From Streptomyces oceani (GTDB lineage: Bacteria; Actinomycetota; Actinomycetes; Streptomycetales; Streptomycetaceae): 53,193 bases of DNA. This document shows, in pieces, positions 51,735 through 53,193 of this stretch. The notes beneath the pieces were generated by a model. It saw nothing but the letters and a program-made list of their open reading frames with translations. It was not told where the DNA came from and did not search any database. Position 1 is the first letter of the stretch. The number at the start of each line of letters is the position of its first letter. The translations under genes were made by a program, and so were the position numbers. Where the stretch lies: positions 1 to 53,193 of the forward strand of contig NZ_LJGU01000091.1 of assembly GCF_001751245.1 (NCBI RefSeq). Reading direction: 5' to 3'.

Positions 51735-52097
51735 TCATGCCACGACCGGGTTCTTCCGGGGGCGTCCACGCGGACGCTTCCGCGGCACGACTACGCCCTG
51801 TACGAACAGTTCGCCGCCCCAGACGCCCCAGGGCTCACGCCGGTCCTTGGCGCCAGCGAGGCATGCGTCACGCAACGGGCAGGTCTGGCACAGGGACTTG
51901 GCGTACTCGACGTCGGCCGGGTCCTCGGCGAAGAAGACCTCAGGGTCGTAGGAGCGGCAGGGAACCGCGACGTCGAGGCGCTCAATGGCCTCGTCAAGCT
52001 GCGTCAACGGGATGATCGGGGCGGTCACGGTGTCCTCCGTGGACTCGGGTGGCGTCAGGTCGGCGGTCGGCGAGGGGGCGTGCGTCTCGGTCTGCAC
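51735..52097 (-). CDS. wblC: WhiB-family antibiotic-resistance regulator WblC (WhiB7-like)
   Basis: A 120-residue Wbl protein. Cluster cysteines are C47, C70, C73 and C79 (SLCQTCPLRDACLAG), the turn is GVWGG (91-95), and the C-terminus carries an AT-hook RKRPRGRPRKN (106-116), the mark of the WhiB7/WblC subgroup. It binds AT-rich DNA upstream of -35 elements and activates resistance to ribosome-targeting antibiotics. The GTG at 52097 has GAGGAAG upstream. A long leader with an upstream ORF and a terminator-like hairpin precedes it. Regulation by attenuation is known for this gene family. Confidence 0.96.
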   Translation of the reverse strand: MQTETHAPSPTADLTPPESTEDTVTAPIIPLTQLDEAIERLDVAVPCRSYDPEVFFAEDPADVEYAKSLCQTCPLRDACLAGAKDRREPWGVWGGELFVQGVVVPRKRPRGRPRKNPVVA

Positions 52098-52173
52098 TGT
52101 GTGGTCTTCCTCGTCTGTCGGTGTCTGTTGTCTGGGCGGTCCGGCTGGTAGCCGGGCGGCTGGGGCAAACAGA

Positions 52174-52208
52174 AGGGCCGCGGATCCCGGTGTGGGTTCC
52201 GCGGCCCT
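52174..52208 (-). terminator. Attenuator hairpin in the wblC leader
   Basis: On the minus strand an 11-bp GC-rich stem (52208-52198 with 52184-52174), extended inside by three more pairs after a T/T mismatch, is followed by TCTGTTTG. This is an intrinsic terminator located 77 bases before the wblC start and 25 bases after the leader ORF stop. Confidence 0.85.
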
Positions 52209-52220
52209 GGAAGGTACCGA

Positions 52221-52252
52221 CCTGATCTCGCGATCAGGCTGGATAACTCCAG
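52221..52252 (-). promoter_or_regulatory. Paired small hairpins at the end of the leader ORF
   Basis: CTGGA-TAAC-TCCAG (52239-52252) lies in the last codons, and CCTGATC-TCGC-GATCAGG (52221-52238) contains the stop codon. A ribosome stalled or terminating here would open them and could change folding of the following terminator. Confidence 0.6.
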
Positions 52253-52518
52253 GGATCGTGGCCACGGAGAGCCCACATCTTGAGTTGCGTCTTCTGGTGT
52301 CCCTCGGCGGCACCGGCGACCGCGTGCCGGGAGACGTAGACGTCTCCACGCGCCGCTGCTGCCGCAGGTGCCACGGTCGGTCGTCCGGCGCCGAAGGCCC
52401 GCTCATTGCCGCCCAGGAGCACGCTGGACGCACCGGTGTCCTGGAAACGGGATACGGGCAGGCAGGTGGCGACGGCCGAGCAACCGGTCACGCTGCTGAT
52501 GTTGATGATCTCGATCAC
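52234..52518 (-). CDS. Leader ORF upstream of wblC (94 codons)
   Basis: A GTG-initiated ORF with GAGAGGAGG eight bases upstream, one of the best ribosome binding sites in the window. The first half has the strong G/C third-position bias of real Streptomyces genes (IEIINISSVTGCSAVATCLP). The end is WALRGHDPWSYPA, with the stop codon inside a small hairpin and 25 bases before a terminator. I do not recognise a protein family. Its position fits a regulatory upstream ORF whose translation senses ribosome inhibition, as reported for the wblC/whiB7 family. A shorter in-frame start, ATG 52278, would give a 14-residue peptide. Confidence 0.75.
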   Translation of the reverse strand: MIEIINISSVTGCSAVATCLPVSRFQDTGASSVLLGGNERAFGAGRPTVAPAAAAARGDVYVSRHAVAGAAEGHQKTQLKMWALRGHDPWSYPA

Positions 52519-52632
52519 TGGGCTCGCCTCCTCTCGGCGCTTCGAGGACCGGCCGAAGCTGGTCCGGGTGTGCAGGTTTCAGTCAAGCATGGAAGGTGGG
52601 GAGCGAAAAGCCCCTCTCTCACCACGCATGGA

Positions 52633-52671
52633 AGGCTATGAGGCTCCACGCCGCCGGCGCAAACTATTTTT
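52633..52671 (-). promoter_or_regulatory. WblC/WhiB7-type autoregulated promoter
   Basis: On the minus strand an A/T tract (AAAAATAGTT, 52671-52662) abuts -35 TTGCGC (52662-52657), then 18 bases, then -10 TAGCCT (52638-52633). The AT-rich block just upstream of the -35 is the recognised site for WhiB7/WblC with the primary sigma factor. The start would be near 52626, giving a leader of about 530 bases. Confidence 0.7.
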
Positions 52672-53193
52672 CCGTCTCTTCTGTAACAGCGCTCAGGACA
52701 TCCCTCTGGCCCTGGTCATCGCCACCGAAGACGCCCTGCTGACTGGCATCGGCCTCCGAGTCCGTGCTCGCATGCGCCGAGGGGAGATCCTCGCCCTCCC
52801 CGGCACCCTCGAACTGCCCGGCACCCTCGAACTCGCCCGCGCAGAGCGACAGCACCTCGTCCCCGAAGCGGCTCAGCTTACGGGCGCCCACTCCGGAGAT
52901 CCGCGACAGTTCGGCCTCGGTCGCCGGCACCGCTTCGGCGATGGCCATCAGGGTCTTGTCGGTGAAGACGCAGTACGCCGGCTGTCCCAGCTCCTTGGCC
53001 TGGACCGACCGCCACTCCCGCAGCCGTTCGTACAACGCCTCGTCCAGATCTGAGGGACACCCCTCGCAGCGCATCAGCTTCATCTCACCGGCGTCGGTCA
53101 GCGTCCGCCCGCACACCCGGCAGCGGATCGGCCCCTTGCGCCTACGGGACGGGGCCGTGCCGCCCCGCTCGACGCTGCCGACGCCCGAGGCGG
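52664..53193 (-). CDS. C-terminal part of a UvrD/Rep-type DNA helicase with HRDC domain
   Basis: The frame is open from the window edge to a stop at 52664, so only the last 175 residues are visible. They contain a zinc ribbon (CRVCG ... MRCEGC), then an HRDC domain (LYERLREWRSVQAKELGQPA, VFTDKTLMAIAEAVPATEAE, SGVGARKLSRFGDEVLS). The tail is acidic with short repeats (EFEGAGQFEGAGEGED). HRDC at the end of an SF1 helicase is typical of actinobacterial UvrD2-type proteins, matching its place after wblC as I recall it. The helicase motor lies outside the window, so the assignment rests on these domains and context. Confidence 0.85.
   Translation of the reverse strand, partial: ASGVGSVERGGTAPSRRRKGPIRCRVCGRTLTDAGEMKLMRCEGCPSDLDEALYERLREWRSVQAKELGQPAYCVFTDKTLMAIAEAVPATEAELSRISGVGARKLSRFGDEVLSLCAGEFEGAGQFEGAGEGEDLPSAHASTDSEADASQQGVFGGDDQGQRDVLSAVTEETEK

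Noticed and set aside
52801..52835. Short in-frame repeats in the helicase tail (EFEGAGQFEGAGEGED) considered as a mobile repeat
   Set aside because: They remain in frame within an acidic C-terminal tail and are too short to suggest anything beyond replication slippage.
1..53193. CRISPR arrays, retrons, toxin-antitoxin pairs, phage modules or conjugative elements
   Set aside because: No spaced direct-repeat array, reverse transcriptase, integrase or transposase coding sequence was seen; the genes are mostly conserved streptomycete core functions.

Overview
This 53 kb window is high-GC DNA whose gene content points to a Streptomyces-type actinomycete. The markers are DasR/DasABC, WblE and WblC, a SigH-like sigma factor with its anti-sigma gene, SigR/RsrA, CatR/catalase, start codons that are often GTG or TTG, and only one in-frame TTA codon noticed in all called genes. 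From memory, the gene order resembles the S. coelicolor SCO5244-to-SCO5188 region. That is recollection, not a comparison I ran. Most of the window is core chromosome and I see no prophage or large island.

Layout. 1-2.8 kb: the tail of a regulator, a cytoplasmic amidase, and a PLP-dependent desulfhydrase/deaminase that carries the TTA codon. 3.3-4.7 kb: an overlapping anti-sigma/sigma pair (UshX/SigH type). 4.9-8.6 kb: a small membrane protein divergent from a diacylglycerol-kinase-like lipid kinase, then WblE, a perfect terminator, and a PdtaS-type histidine kinase. 8.9-10.4 kb: a divergent TetR/SDR pair. 10.4-17.5 kb: the das locus. A minus-strand operon dasA-dasB-dasC-GH3 hexosaminidase-SIS sugar-phosphate enzyme faces dasR, with a palindromic dre site between them, giving chitobiose uptake, intracellular hydrolysis and amino-sugar entry into metabolism. 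17.6-22.7 kb: a DUF3311/SSS symporter pair, an acetyltransferase, a secreted Cys-rich protein, peptide deformylase and a TPR protein. 23-24.5 kb: rsrA-sigR with a textbook SigR-type promoter. 24.5-31 kb: a hydrolase, an SRAP protein, a membrane zinc protease, aroA, rsgA, a TetR regulator and hisN. 31.3-33.3 kb: catalase divergent from CatR with a perfect operator palindrome.

33.4-40.7 kb: initiator tRNA, a Sel1/TPR-repeat protein, a large UPF0182 membrane protein, a PPA1309-like protein, and a PDZ/Lon-type membrane protease. 40.8-44.7 kb: moaE, an epimerase, a zincin-like protein and a NUDIX hydrolase. 44.8-49.8 kb: three tandem AIM24 genes (one fused to TerD), a YgjP-type metallopeptidase, and an E1/ThiF-like protein with a winged-helix-like front end. 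49.9-53.2 kb: an ABC1/AarF kinase, a small basic protein, wblC, and the C-terminus of a UvrD-type helicase.

The most striking regulatory element is the wblC leader. It has an AT-rich WblC-type promoter, a well-formed 94-codon upstream ORF with a strong ribosome binding site, nested hairpins at its stop codon, and a U-tailed terminator before wblC, which is the architecture of ribosome-mediated attenuation. Other notable signals are overlapping housekeeping-type and SigR-type promoters in front of initiator tRNA, leaderless divergent promoters, and a possible IS200/IS605 end abutting the sigH stop codon.
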